Assembly (NCBI RefSeq): GCF_037023755.1
Contig: NZ_CP146100.1
Span: 124,001 to 188,000 of the forward strand
DNA from: Saccharopolyspora sp. SCSIO 74807
Lineage (GTDB): Bacteria; Actinomycetota; Actinomycetes; Mycobacteriales; Pseudonocardiaceae
DNA length: 64,000 nt
Direction: 5' to 3'
Shown here: one piece after another, positions 15,941 to 24,200 of the stretch
How positions within the stretch are numbered: position 1 is the stretch's first letter
Layout of the letters: each line of letters starts with the position of its first letter
Notes under the pieces: generated by a model
Seen by the model: only the letters and a program-made list of their open reading frames with translations
Told to the model about the DNA's origin: nothing
Databases searched by the model: none
Program-made: the position numbers and the translations under genes

Positions 15941-17155
15941 ATGGTACGGCGCCAGATTCCACGGTGGTCCGAGCTGCGCCCGTTGCTGCGGGTGGCGCCG
16001 CCGGAGCTCAACCCGCTCGAGCGGCGCCTTTCGCACGCGCACACCATTCCCGACCTGCGCAGGATCGCCTACCGGCGGACGCCGCGCGCGGTGTTCGACT
16101 ACACCGACGGCGCGGCGGAAGGCGAGACGAGCCTGCGCCGCGCGCGGCAGGCGTTCCGCGACCTCGAGTTCCACCCTTCGGTGCTGCGCGATGTGTCCGA
16201 TGTGGACACTGGCCGCGAGATCCTTGGCAGGCCGTCGACATTGCCGTTCTCCTTGGCGCCCACCGGGTTCACGCGGATGATGAACCACGAGGGCGAGCCC
16301 GCCGTGGCACGGGTCGCCGAGCGCGCGGGCATCCCGTATGGACTGTCCACAATGGGCACCACGTCGGTGGAGGACACCGCAGCGGCCGCGCCGGAGGCCC
16401 GCAAGTGGTTCCAGCTCTACGTGTGGCGCGACCGCGAAGCCAGCCGCGAGCTGGTGCAGCGGGCCAAGGAAGCCGGCTACGAAGCGCTGATGCTCACGGT
16501 CGACACCGCGGTCGCGGGCGCGCGGATGCGGGACGTGCGCAACGGGCTGACCATCCCGCCGTCGCTGACGCTGAAGACGATCGCCGACGGGGCGCTGCAC
16601 CCCGCGTGGTGGTTCAACCTGCTGACCACCGAGCCGCTGCAGTTCGCGTCGTTCAAGCGCTGGGAAGGCACCGTCGCGGAACTGATGAACGAGATGTTCG
16701 ACCCGTCGCTGAGCTTCGCCGACGTGGAGTGGCTGCGCGAGATCTGGGACGGCCCGCTGATCATCAAGGGCCTGCAGAACGCTCCGGACGCGGCGAAGGT
16801 CGTCGAGCTCGGCGCGGACGCGGTGATCCTGTCCAACCACGGCGGCCGCCAGCTGGACCGGGCGCCGACGATGCTGGAGCTGCTGCCGAAGGTGCGCGAG
16901 CGGATCGGCGACCGCGCGGAGATCATGCTGGACACCGGCATCCTCAGCGGCGCCGACATCGTCGCCGCCATCGCGCGCGGCGCGGATTCCTGCCTGGTCG
17001 GGCGCGCCTACCTGTACGGGTTGATGGCCGGTGGGCAGCGCGGGGTGCAGAAGGCGGTGGACATCCTGCGCGTCGAGGTGGAGCGCACGATGCGGCTGCT
17101 CGGCGTTTCCTCGCTGGATCAGCTGGACAGCTCGTACGCGACGCTGCGGCGCTGA
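15941..17155 (+). CDS. FMN-dependent L-lactate / alpha-hydroxy acid dehydrogenase
   Basis: A 404-residue flavoprotein of the FMN-dependent alpha-hydroxy acid dehydrogenase family, oxidising L-lactate to pyruvate and feeding electrons to quinone. Visible family blocks are FDYTDGAAEGE near the N-terminus, LAPTGFTRMM (FMN phosphate region), WFQLYVWRDRE, and the active-site SNHGGRQLDRAP with the catalytic His and Arg. The FMN-binding glycine-rich block reads DTGILSGADIVAA and GRAYLYGL. These resemble LldD2 of mycobacteria. It is encoded alone, with a terminator before and a shared hairpin after it. Mandelate or glycolate activity is possible on sequence alone. Confidence 0.87.
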   Translation: MVRRQIPRWSELRPLLRVAPPELNPLERRLSHAHTIPDLRRIAYRRTPRAVFDYTDGAAEGETSLRRARQAFRDLEFHPSVLRDVSDVDTGREILGRPSTLPFSLAPTGFTRMMNHEGEPAVARVAERAGIPYGLSTMGTTSVEDTAAAAPEARKWFQLYVWRDREASRELVQRAKEAGYEALMLTVDTAVAGARMRDVRNGLTIPPSLTLKTIADGALHPAWWFNLLTTEPLQFASFKRWEGTVAELMNEMFDPSLSFADVEWLREIWDGPLIIKGLQNAPDAAKVVELGADAVILSNHGGRQLDRAPTMLELLPKVRERIGDRAEIMLDTGILSGADIVAAIARGADSCLVGRAYLYGLMAGGQRGVQKAVDILRVEVERTMRLLGVSSLDQLDSSYATLRR

Positions 17156-17160
17156 GACCG

Positions 17161-17193
17161 GGTGCCGGGCTGCCGTTCGGACGGCCCGGCACC
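17161..17193. terminator. Bidirectional terminator hairpin
   Basis: Perfect 10-bp stem GGTGCCGGGC (17161-17170) / GCCCGGCACC (17184-17193) with additional CCGT/ACGG pairing inside the loop, located between the convergent lactate dehydrogenase and sialidase-like genes. Confidence 0.8.
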
Positions 17194-17212
17194 AGCGGTC
17201 ACCGGTTCGAGA

Positions 17213-18514
17213 TCACCGGTTCGGCCGCGCGTCCAGCGGAGTCCGGTCCGGCGCGCCCGCCATTTCCCCGGGCTGCCCCGTTTCGCCTGCCTGCCCCGCG
17301 TCCCCGTCGATCGGTCCGGTGCCGAAGTACGCCTCGCACGGGCCGCCGATGTACTTCTCGTAGTCGGTGGCCAAGTGGATCACCGACCGCCCGTCCGAGG
17401 TGGGCAGCGTCGTCGGGCTGAAGTTGCGGCAGTCGCTGCCCTGGTTGTGCTCGATCTGCACCGGCGCCGGGACTTCCCGCCAGCCGTGCGCCAGGTCGGA
17501 CGGATGGTCGTTGACCATCAGCGTGCGCCCGTTGCCCGGAGCCAAACCGCCGTTGTCGCCACCGAGCATCTGGTAGGCGAGGATCAGCCGCCCGTTCGGA
17601 TCCGTGCCCGGCGCCCACGAGATCGTCGGCGTGCCGAGCGGCTGCCCACCGGCGTCCGAGACGATCTCGGTCCCGGGGTCGCGGGGATCGCCCCAGTCCC
17701 AGCCGTCCCGCGATGTCCGCATGAACACGGTGCAGATGTGCACCGGGTCGTAGTTGCACATCTCGTAGACCATCACGTAGCTGCCGTCCGGCAGCTGCCG
17801 CACTCCGGCCATGCCGGGCCGGACGCGGAACCGGTCGTCCTTGATGGCGTCGCGCTGGTCGGTCCAGTGCACGCCGTCCGCGGACCGGACCTGGACCATC
17901 TTCTGGTCGTGGTTCGGGTCCATGTCGTCGGAGTAGAACGCGGCCAGCTGCCCGTCGGCGGTGACGGTGAATTCCGGTTCCCACACGCCCGGCCCGGGCG
18001 GCATCGTGACCACATTGGACAGGTAGTTCCAGGTGCGTCCGTGATCGTCGCTGCGCCAGAGCCGGATGCTGCTGGTGCGGGTGTCCGCGTCCGCGCCGAC
18101 TCCGGCGGTACCTGCCCACAGCAGCGTGCCCGCGGGCATGTCGCCGACGGCGCGGGGCAGTTCGTAGAGCGTGGAGCAGCACATGCCCTTGGTGTTCTCG
18201 CCCTCGGGGTCGCGGATCTCGCCGACCTGCTCGAAGGACTTCCCGTCATCGCCGCTCTCGTAGATCACCGCTCTTCCGGCATTGTCCACATAGGTCGTCA
18301 TGCTGGCCAGTACGCGCCCGTTCGCGGGACCACTGTGCTGCAGTCTGACCAATCTCGGATAGCTGCTTCCGCCCTGCCGGAACATCTCGCCCTGGTTCAC
18401 GTCCATGGGCGCGGCAGCAGGCTCATCGGCCTGCGCCATTCCGTAACATAAGCCTGTGACCAGCAACGCGGCTAGCGCGGTGGCGGCACCGGCTCGGATT
18501 CTCCTGCCGTTCAT
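17213..18514 (-). CDS. Secreted sialidase-like BNR/Asp-box protein
   Basis: A 433-residue exported protein with a signal peptide (MNGRRIRAGAATALAALL, cleavage likely after AQA near residue 29). At least three Asp-box (BNR) motifs, S-x-D-x-G-x-x-W/F, are visible: SGDDGKSF, SDDHGRTW and SRDGWDW, indicating a six-bladed beta-propeller of the sialidase superfamily. Conserved sialidase nucleophile residues cannot be confirmed by eye, so it may bind or hydrolyse a glycan other than sialic acid. The C-terminus after the propeller is Gly/Glu-rich and disordered. The gene stands alone and converges on the lactate dehydrogenase gene. Confidence 0.75.
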   Translation of the reverse strand: MNGRRIRAGAATALAALLVTGLCYGMAQADEPAAAPMDVNQGEMFRQGGSSYPRLVRLQHSGPANGRVLASMTTYVDNAGRAVIYESGDDGKSFEQVGEIRDPEGENTKGMCCSTLYELPRAVGDMPAGTLLWAGTAGVGADADTRTSSIRLWRSDDHGRTWNYLSNVVTMPPGPGVWEPEFTVTADGQLAAFYSDDMDPNHDQKMVQVRSADGVHWTDQRDAIKDDRFRVRPGMAGVRQLPDGSYVMVYEMCNYDPVHICTVFMRTSRDGWDWGDPRDPGTEIVSDAGGQPLGTPTISWAPGTDPNGRLILAYQMLGGDNGGLAPGNGRTLMVNDHPSDLAHGWREVPAPVQIEHNQGSDCRNFSPTTLPTSDGRSVIHLATDYEKYIGGPCEAYFGTGPIDGDAGQAGETGQPGEMAGAPDRTPLDARPNR

Positions 18515-18545
18515 CGCGAACCCTTCAGCTCGATCAGCGGCGCAG

Positions 18546-18574
18546 AATATATAGCTTGAAGATCAGCCGGTGAA
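18546..18574 (-). promoter_or_regulatory. Candidate promoter of the sialidase-like gene
   Basis: On the minus strand TATATT (18546-18551) is preceded by a 17-nt spacer and a weak -35, TTCACC. This is one of the most AT-rich spots in the window and lies about 32 nt before the ATG at 18514. Confidence 0.4.
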
Positions 18575-18667
18575 CCCGGTTGGCGAGTTTTTCCGCAAAC
18601 TCACAGGGCTGGTACCGAGACCGTGAAAAACGTGAATCCCGGAGGTGTCCGGGAGACGAATCAGAGC

Positions 18668-18697
18668 AAAAAAGACCCCGCCGGAATTCGGCGGGGC
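18668..18697 (-). terminator. Intrinsic terminator of ftsK
   Basis: Read on the minus strand, the 8-bp stem CCCCGCCG / CGGCGGGG with a 5-nt loop is followed by TCTTTTTT. It lies just downstream of the ftsK stop at 18706. Confidence 0.9.
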
Positions 18698-18705
18698 CAC
18701 CGGGT

Positions 18706-21270
18706 TCAGGCTTCGTCGTCGGGAGGCGGGCCGCCCCGGATCGAGTCCAGCGCGCCCTGCAGCTCGTCCGGCTTCACCAGCACGTCGCGCGCCTTCGAAC
18801 CCTCCGACGGACCGACGACGTTGCGCGATTCCAGCAGGTCCATCAACCGGCCCGCCTTCGCGAACCCGACGCGCAGCTTGCGCTGCAACATCGAAGTGGA
18901 ACCGAACTGGCTGGTCACGACCAGTTCGGTGGCCTGCAGCAGCACGTCGAGGTCGTCGCCGATGTCGGAGTCGACCTCCTTCTTCTCGCCCGCCTTGGCC
19001 GCGGTGACGCCTTCGGTGTAGTCCGGCTCGGCCTGCTCCTTGGTGTAGCCGACGATCCGGGTGATCTCCGCGTCGCTGACGAACGAACCCTGCACCCGCT
19101 GCGGCCGGGACGCGCCCATCGGGAAGTACAGCCCGTCGCCCATGCCGATCAGCTTCTCCGCGCCCGGCTGGTCCAGGATCACCCGCGAGTCGGTGAGCGA
19201 GGACGTCGCGAACGCCAGCCGCGAGGGCACGTTCGTCTTGATCAGCCCCGTGACCACGTCCACCGAGGGCCGCTGGGTGGCCAGCACCAGGTGGATCCCG
19301 GCGGCCCGCGCCTTCTGCGTGATCCGCACGATCGCGTCCTCGACGTCCCGCGGCGCGGTCATCATCAGGTCGGCGAGCTCGTCCACGATCGCCAGGATGT
19401 ACGGGTACGGCCGGTATTCGCGTTCGCTGCCGGGCGGGGCGGTGATCTCGCCGGAGCGCACCTTCGAGTTGAAGTCGTCGATGTGCCGCACCCGGTTGGC
19501 CTGCATGTCCTGGTAGCGCTGCTCCATCTCGTCGACCAGCCAGCCCAGCGCGGCCGCGGCCTTCTTCGGCTGGGTGATGATCGGCGTGATCAGGTGCGGG
19601 ATGCCCTCGTACGGGGTGAGCTCGACCATCTTCGGGTCGATCAGGATCATCCGGACCTCTTGCGGCGTGGCCCGCGCCAGCAGCGAGACCAGCATCGAGT
19701 TCACGAAGCTGGACTTGCCGGAACCGGTGGAACCCGCGCACAGCAGGTGCGGCATCTTGGACAGGTTCGCGGTGACCATGTGGCCTTCGATGTCCTTGCC
19801 CAGACCCATCACCAGCGGGTGCGCGTCGCCGGCGGCCTTGGAGGAACGCAACACGTCGCCGAGCAGCACCATTTCGCGGTCGCTGTTGGGCACCTCGATG
19901 CCGACCGCGGACTTGCCCGGGATCGGCGCGAGCAGCCGCACGTTGTCGGTGGCCGCGGCGTAGGCGATGTTCTTGGTCAGCGCGGTGATCTTCTCGACCT
20001 TCACGCCGGGGCCGAGTTCCACCTCGTAGCGGGTCACCGTCGGCCCGCGGACGAACCCGGTGACCTGCGCGTCGATCTTGAACTGCTCCAGGACCGCGGT
20101 GATCGCCTCGATCATGGAGTCGTTCGCCTTGCTGCGCGTCTTCGGCGCTTCCCCGCCGGTTAGCGCGTCCAGCGGCGGGAGCTTGTAGTCGCCTTCGACG
20201 GTGCGGCTGATGGTGAGCTTGCCGCTGTCCTCGGGTTCTTCCTGGTCCTGCTGCTCACCCGCTGCGGGGACCTCTTCCGGCGCGGGTTTCGGCTCGCTCG
20301 ACTGCTTCTTCGACTTCGGCGCGGATTCGGCGGGCGCGTCGTCGAGGGAGAGCTGCCCGTCGTCGGCGACCTCCTTCGCGTCGGAGCCCTTCGCGCTGGA
20401 GCCCTGCCTGCGCCGGGACGGGCGGCGCAGCTGCACCGTCTCCGGTTCGACCTCTTCGGTGACCGGCTCGTCCGCTTCCTCGGGCGCGGCGGTGAACCGG
20501 GCCCGCAGCGTGGACAGCGTCGTGTCGGTCAGCAGCATCAGCCCGAACAGCGCCACCAGCACCAGCACCGGCACCGCGACCCACGTCGTCACGCCCTGCG
20601 CGAGCGGGCCGCCCGCGACGAACCCGATGATTCCGCCCGCACCCGGCCACGCCTGCCAGTTCGCGGGCGCGCCGAACACGATGTGCAGCACGCCGAGCAC
20701 GCTGAGCCCGAGCAGCACGGAGCCGAGCACCACGCGCGGGCGCGCCTCCGGATTGGTGTCGGTGCTCGCGAAGAACACCGCGATCCCGGCCAGCACCAGC
20801 GGCAGCGCCATGACCGCGGAGCCGACGACGAACCGCAGGCCCCAGTCCAGCCACTGCCCGACCGGCCCGCCCGCGTGCCCCCACACGCCCGCGGCGGTGA
20901 TCACGGCGGCGGCCAGCGCGATCAGCGCCATGCCGGTGCGGCCGTGCGCCGGGTCGATGTCCTTGGCGCGGCGCAGCACGCGCCCGACGCCGAGGCTCGG
21001 TTGCGCGCCGGACTTGGCGCCGCGTTTGGCGCTGCTCTTCGAGGAGCCGCTGTTCGAGGAGCCGCGCTTGGCGGGTGAGCTGCGCGGCGCGTGCGTCGAT
21101 CCGGGGCGCGGTTTCCCCCCACCGGAAGAAGAACTGGTGTTGCGCCCCTTCGCGGCACCGCCGCTCTTGGTGCCGCCTGGACTGTGCGTCGAGTTCCGCG
21201 CCGGGGATTTCGCCGCATTCTTCGGTGACGATTTCCCGCTCTGGGCGCCGCTCGTGGTCCGGCCCGCCAT
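18706..21270 (-). CDS. ftsK: DNA translocase FtsK/SpoIIIE
   Basis: An 854-residue DNA pump that clears chromosome ends through the closing septum and activates dimer resolution. The N-terminal 75 residues are Ser/Lys/Gly-rich. Four hydrophobic segments lie at about residues 115-260, then an acidic Pro/Glu-rich linker to about 350. The motor domain follows, with Walker [14 protein letters not shown] near residue 515 and Walker [13 protein letters not shown] near 540. The C-terminal winged-helix gamma domain, which reads KOPS DNA, is seen as [19 protein letters not shown]. Monocistronic, with its own terminator and a divergent promoter region shared with plsC. Position next to argA/pgsA is conserved in mycobacteria. 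Confidence 0.96.
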   Translation of the reverse strand: MAGRTTSGAQSGKSSPKNAAKSPARNSTHSPGGTKSGGAAKGRNTSSSSGGGKPRPGSTHAPRSSPAKRGSSNSGSSKSSAKRGAKSGAQPSLGVGRVLRRAKDIDPAHGRTGMALIALAAAVITAAGVWGHAGGPVGQWLDWGLRFVVGSAVMALPLVLAGIAVFFASTDTNPEARPRVVLGSVLLGLSVLGVLHIVFGAPANWQAWPGAGGIIGFVAGGPLAQGVTTWVAVPVLVLVALFGLMLLTDTTLSTLRARFTAAPEEADEPVTEEVEPETVQLRRPSRRRQGSSAKGSDAKEVADDGQLSLDDAPAESAPKSKKQSSEPKPAPEEVPAAGEQQDQEEPEDSGKLTISRTVEGDYKLPPLDALTGGEAPKTRSKANDSMIEAITAVLEQFKIDAQVTGFVRGPTVTRYEVELGPGVKVEKITALTKNIAYAAATDNVRLLAPIPGKSAVGIEVPNSDREMVLLGDVLRSSKAAGDAHPLVMGLGKDIEGHMVTANLSKMPHLLCAGSTGSGKSSFVNSMLVSLLARATPQEVRMILIDPKMVELTPYEGIPHLITPIITQPKKAAAALGWLVDEMEQRYQDMQANRVRHIDDFNSKVRSGEITAPPGSEREYRPYPYILAIVDELADLMMTAPRDVEDAIVRITQKARAAGIHLVLATQRPSVDVVTGLIKTNVPSRLAFATSSLTDSRVILDQPGAEKLIGMGDGLYFPMGASRPQRVQGSFVSDAEITRIVGYTKEQAEPDYTEGVTAAKAGEKKEVDSDIGDDLDVLLQATELVVTSQFGSTSMLQRKLRVGFAKAGRLMDLLESRNVVGPSEGSKARDVLVKPDELQGALDSIRGGPPPDDEA

Positions 21271-21380
21271 GGCCCTTACGTTATCTTGCGCGGCCGCTTT
21301 GCGTCACAGGAGGCGCAGGAAACACACGGCTATCCGGTCCGGGACATGTGACGCCGAGCGTTGTGCGATGCTCACCCGTC

Positions 21381-22220
21381 ATGGTCGCCCAGCACGTCGA
21401 GCCCGAATCCGCGCAACCGCCTCCGGCAGCACGCGAGCAGCTGTACCGCGAGGCGCCACTGCTGTGGCGGGTGCTGCTGCGGGTCGACCGCGCGCTGGTG
21501 CGGCTCACCGGACGGCTGCAGGTCACCGGTGATGTGCCGGACGAACTGCGCGGCAAGCCGCTGCTGCTGGCGGCGAACCACATCGGCAACGTCGATGCCC
21601 TGGTCGTGATGGCGGCGTGCGGGCGAAACCGGTTGGCGGTGCGGTTCTTGGCCACCGGCGGGTTGTTCGACGCTCCGGTGCTGGGCTCGCTGCTGCGCAA
21701 GTCGCGGCACGTGCGCGCGGACCGCGGTAGGGCCACCGCGAGCGAGGCGCTGCACCGCGTCGTGGATGCGTTGGAGCAGGACCACCGGCCGGTGCTGGTG
21801 TATCCGGAGGGGCGGATCAGCCTGGAACCCGATCTGTGGCCGGAGCGCGGCAAGACCGGTGTGGCGCGGATGGCGCTGGCTTCGGGGGCGCCGGTCGTCC
21901 CGATCAGCCAGTGGGGTGCGCACGAGGTCGTCCGCTACGGGATGCCGCGGGTGGAGAGCCCGCGCGACGCCGGTGTCCTGCTGCGTTCGTGGCTCGGTGC
22001 GATCCGGCGGCGGCCGGTGCTGCGGGTGCACTTCGGCGAGCCGGTCGACTTGAGCGACCTGTCCGCGGACAAGCCCGGCGATGCGGCCCGCGCGCGCGAC
22101 CGCATCATGCGCGGGATCACGGCGGGGCTGACTCCGCTGCGCGCGGACGAACCGGACGCACCTCGGCACGCCGACGCGACGCGCCCGACTGGGGACAAAA
22201 GGAGTCCTTGGCGCCCTTGA
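21381..22220 (+). CDS. 1-acyl-glycerol-3-phosphate acyltransferase (PlsC family)
   Basis: A 279-residue membrane-associated acyltransferase that makes phosphatidic acid or acylates a related lipid acceptor. The family motifs are intact: H-x4-D in NHIGNVDAL, the glycerol-phosphate binding YPEGRISLEPDLW (EGR form), and a third block GAPVVPISQWG. The C-terminal 25 residues are charged. I use the ATG at 21381, since codons upstream overlap the ftsK promoter region and lack a ribosome binding site. It is divergent from ftsK. Several paralogues normally exist in such genomes, so the acceptor is uncertain. Confidence 0.85.
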   Translation: MVAQHVEPESAQPPPAAREQLYREAPLLWRVLLRVDRALVRLTGRLQVTGDVPDELRGKPLLLAANHIGNVDALVVMAACGRNRLAVRFLATGGLFDAPVLGSLLRKSRHVRADRGRATASEALHRVVDALEQDHRPVLVYPEGRISLEPDLWPERGKTGVARMALASGAPVVPISQWGAHEVVRYGMPRVESPRDAGVLLRSWLGAIRRRPVLRVHFGEPVDLSDLSADKPGDAARARDRIMRGITAGLTPLRADEPDAPRHADATRPTGDKRSPWRP

Positions 22221-22412
22221 GCGCGCGTCGCCGTGCTGCGAGCCTTGCGGCGAGCGGTCGGCCGACTGCTGATCGACCACGCAATCGCGGTTTTCGTTCA
22301 GCTGCCGGACTGTCTCCTCGCGCGCTGGTCGGCGTTCGAGCGGGGAAGTTCGTCGCGGCTGGATCTTCGCGGCTTCCTGGTGGGCCGCGGATCTGTTGGG
22401 ACAGACTGGGCC

Positions 22413-22466
22413 GATCAGGGATTGGGCGCCGATCAGGGACTGGGCGCCGATCAGGGATTGGTCGCG
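22413..22466 (+). repeat. Three tandem 18-bp repeats before the peptidase gene
   Basis: Units GATCAGGGAYTGGGCGCC start at 22413, 22431 and 22449; the third departs from the unit after GATCAGGGATTGG. They lie 44 to 97 nt upstream of the GTG at 22510, in the intergenic region 22221-22509 that otherwise holds no gene. Confidence 0.85.
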
Positions 22467-22509
22467 ATCGGTGCCCGCCCGGGCGCTGGAACGGACATCG
22501 AGGAACGAA

Positions 22510-24135
22510 GTGCAGAAATCAGCGATCGCCACGGCGGCGACCGGCCTGCTGGCAGCGAGCCTGCTGTTCGCACCGGCTGGTTCCGCCGCTCAACCGGGCC
22601 ACGTCCCGGCGACCCAGGACCCGGCTCGGGAAACGGTTTCTCCGGAACCGGACTCGTTCAACCCGGCACCGATCAAATGGGGCCCGTGCGAAGACGATTC
22701 GTTACGGAAGGCGCACGCCGAGTGCGGAATGCTCGAAGTGCCGCTGGATTACGCGGATCCGGGCGGGGAAAAGATCTCGCTGGCCGTCTCGCGGGTGAAG
22801 CACACGTTGCCGGAAGACCAGTACCAGGGCGCGATGCTGCTCAATCCCGGCGGTCCCGGTGGTTCCGGGCTGGCACTGGCGAAGCTGGGGTCCTCGGTGC
22901 CGAAGAACGCGGGCGCCGCCTACGACTGGATCGGCTTCGACCCGCGCGGCGTCGGCGCCAGCAAACCGGCGTTGTCCTGCGATCGCGACTACTTCGGCTA
23001 CGACCGGCCGGACTACACGCCGGACACCCCGCAGAAGGAGCGGGAGCTGCGGGACCGCTCGGCCCGTTACGCGCAGGCGTGCGGGAAGTCCGGCGGCGCA
23101 CTGCTGAACCACATGAAGACGACGGATTCCGTCGCGGACATGGAAAGCATCCGCAAGGCGCTCGGGCAGCAGCGGATCAATTATTACGGGTTCTCCTACG
23201 GCACCTACCTCGGCCAGGTCTACGGCACGCTGCACCCGGACCGGATGCGGCGGGTGGTGCTGGACGGCGTGGTCAACCCGGAGGACGTCTGGTACGAGAA
23301 CAACCTCAACCAGGACGTGGCGTTCGACCGCAACATCAAGATCTTCTTCGATTGGGTCGCCCGCTACGACTCCGTCTACCACCTCGGCACCACCGGTGAT
23401 CAGGTGGAGCGGCGGTTCTACGAGCAGAAGGCGAAGCTCGACGCGCAGCCGGCGGGCGGGGTGATCGGCTCCGACGAGTGGGTCGACCTGTTCCTGCAGG
23501 CCGGGTACGAGCACAAAGCTTGGGAACAGCGCGCGGAGGCGTTCGCCGGATGGGTGCAGCGCGGCGATTGGCAGCCGCTGAAGAAGATCTACGACTCGGA
23601 CAACTCACCGGGCGACGACAACAACTTCGCCGTCTACAACGCGGTCCAGTGCAGCGACCTGCAGTGGCCGCGGCAGTGGAACCGCTGGCGGGTGGACAAC
23701 TGGATCACGCACGCGAAGGCGCCGTTCGAGACCTGGGCGAACGCTTGGTACAACGCCTCTTGCCAGAGCTGGCCGGTCGAACCGGGCGAGCCGGTCGATG
23801 TCGACGGCGGCGGCGTGCAAAGCGCGCTGCTGATCAACGAGGAACTGGACGCGGCCACGCCGTACCCCGGCGCGCTGGAAACGCGGAAGCGCTTCCCGAA
23901 CTCCAGCCTGATCAGCCTTCCCGGCGGCACCACGCATTCCGGTTCGCTTTCCGGGAACCGCTGCCTGGACGACCAGATCGCGGACTACCTCAACACCGGC
24001 GAACGCCCCGCCCGCAAACCCGGCGGCGGTCCCGACACCACCTGTGAACCACTCCCCCAGCCGGTCCCGAAGGGCGCGAAGCCGCAACCGCAACGGCCCG
24101 AGACATCGCCGGGCGGATCGGAGCACCAGGACTGA
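22510..24135 (+). CDS. Secreted tripeptidyl aminopeptidase-like alpha/beta hydrolase (S33)
   Basis: A 541-residue exported serine peptidase of the streptomycete SlpD/SlpE/tripeptidyl aminopeptidase group. A signal peptide (LLAASLLFAPAGSAAQP) is followed by a Pro-rich linker, the oxyanion region LLNPGGPGGSG, the nucleophile elbow YYGFSYGTYLGQ with the catalytic Ser, and the C-terminal TAP-like domain with the His in PGGTTHSGSL. The final 35 residues are Pro/Gln-rich. The GTG at 22510 is chosen because a good signal peptide starts there and GAGGA precedes it; the upstream in-frame ATG at 22396 would add residues encoded by the 18-bp tandem repeat. A long hairpin follows the gene. Confidence 0.87.
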   Translation: MQKSAIATAATGLLAASLLFAPAGSAAQPGHVPATQDPARETVSPEPDSFNPAPIKWGPCEDDSLRKAHAECGMLEVPLDYADPGGEKISLAVSRVKHTLPEDQYQGAMLLNPGGPGGSGLALAKLGSSVPKNAGAAYDWIGFDPRGVGASKPALSCDRDYFGYDRPDYTPDTPQKERELRDRSARYAQACGKSGGALLNHMKTTDSVADMESIRKALGQQRINYYGFSYGTYLGQVYGTLHPDRMRRVVLDGVVNPEDVWYENNLNQDVAFDRNIKIFFDWVARYDSVYHLGTTGDQVERRFYEQKAKLDAQPAGGVIGSDEWVDLFLQAGYEHKAWEQRAEAFAGWVQRGDWQPLKKIYDSDNSPGDDNNFAVYNAVQCSDLQWPRQWNRWRVDNWITHAKAPFETWANAWYNASCQSWPVEPGEPVDVDGGGVQSALLINEELDAATPYPGALETRKRFPNSSLISLPGGTTHSGSLSGNRCLDDQIADYLNTGERPARKPGGGPDTTCEPLPQPVPKGAKPQPQRPETSPGGSEHQD

Positions 24136-24140
24136 AATCG

Positions 24141-24175
24141 GGCGGGAACGCGGTATCGATCACCGCGTTCCCGCC
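24141..24175. terminator. Bidirectional terminator hairpin
   Basis: Perfect 14-bp stem GGCGGGAACGCGGT (24141-24154) / ACCGCGTTCCCGCC (24162-24175) with a 7-nt loop, between the convergent peptidase and DUF2075 genes. Confidence 0.88.
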
Positions 24176-24200
24176 GACGCCTTGAGCCGAGGAACCCGGA

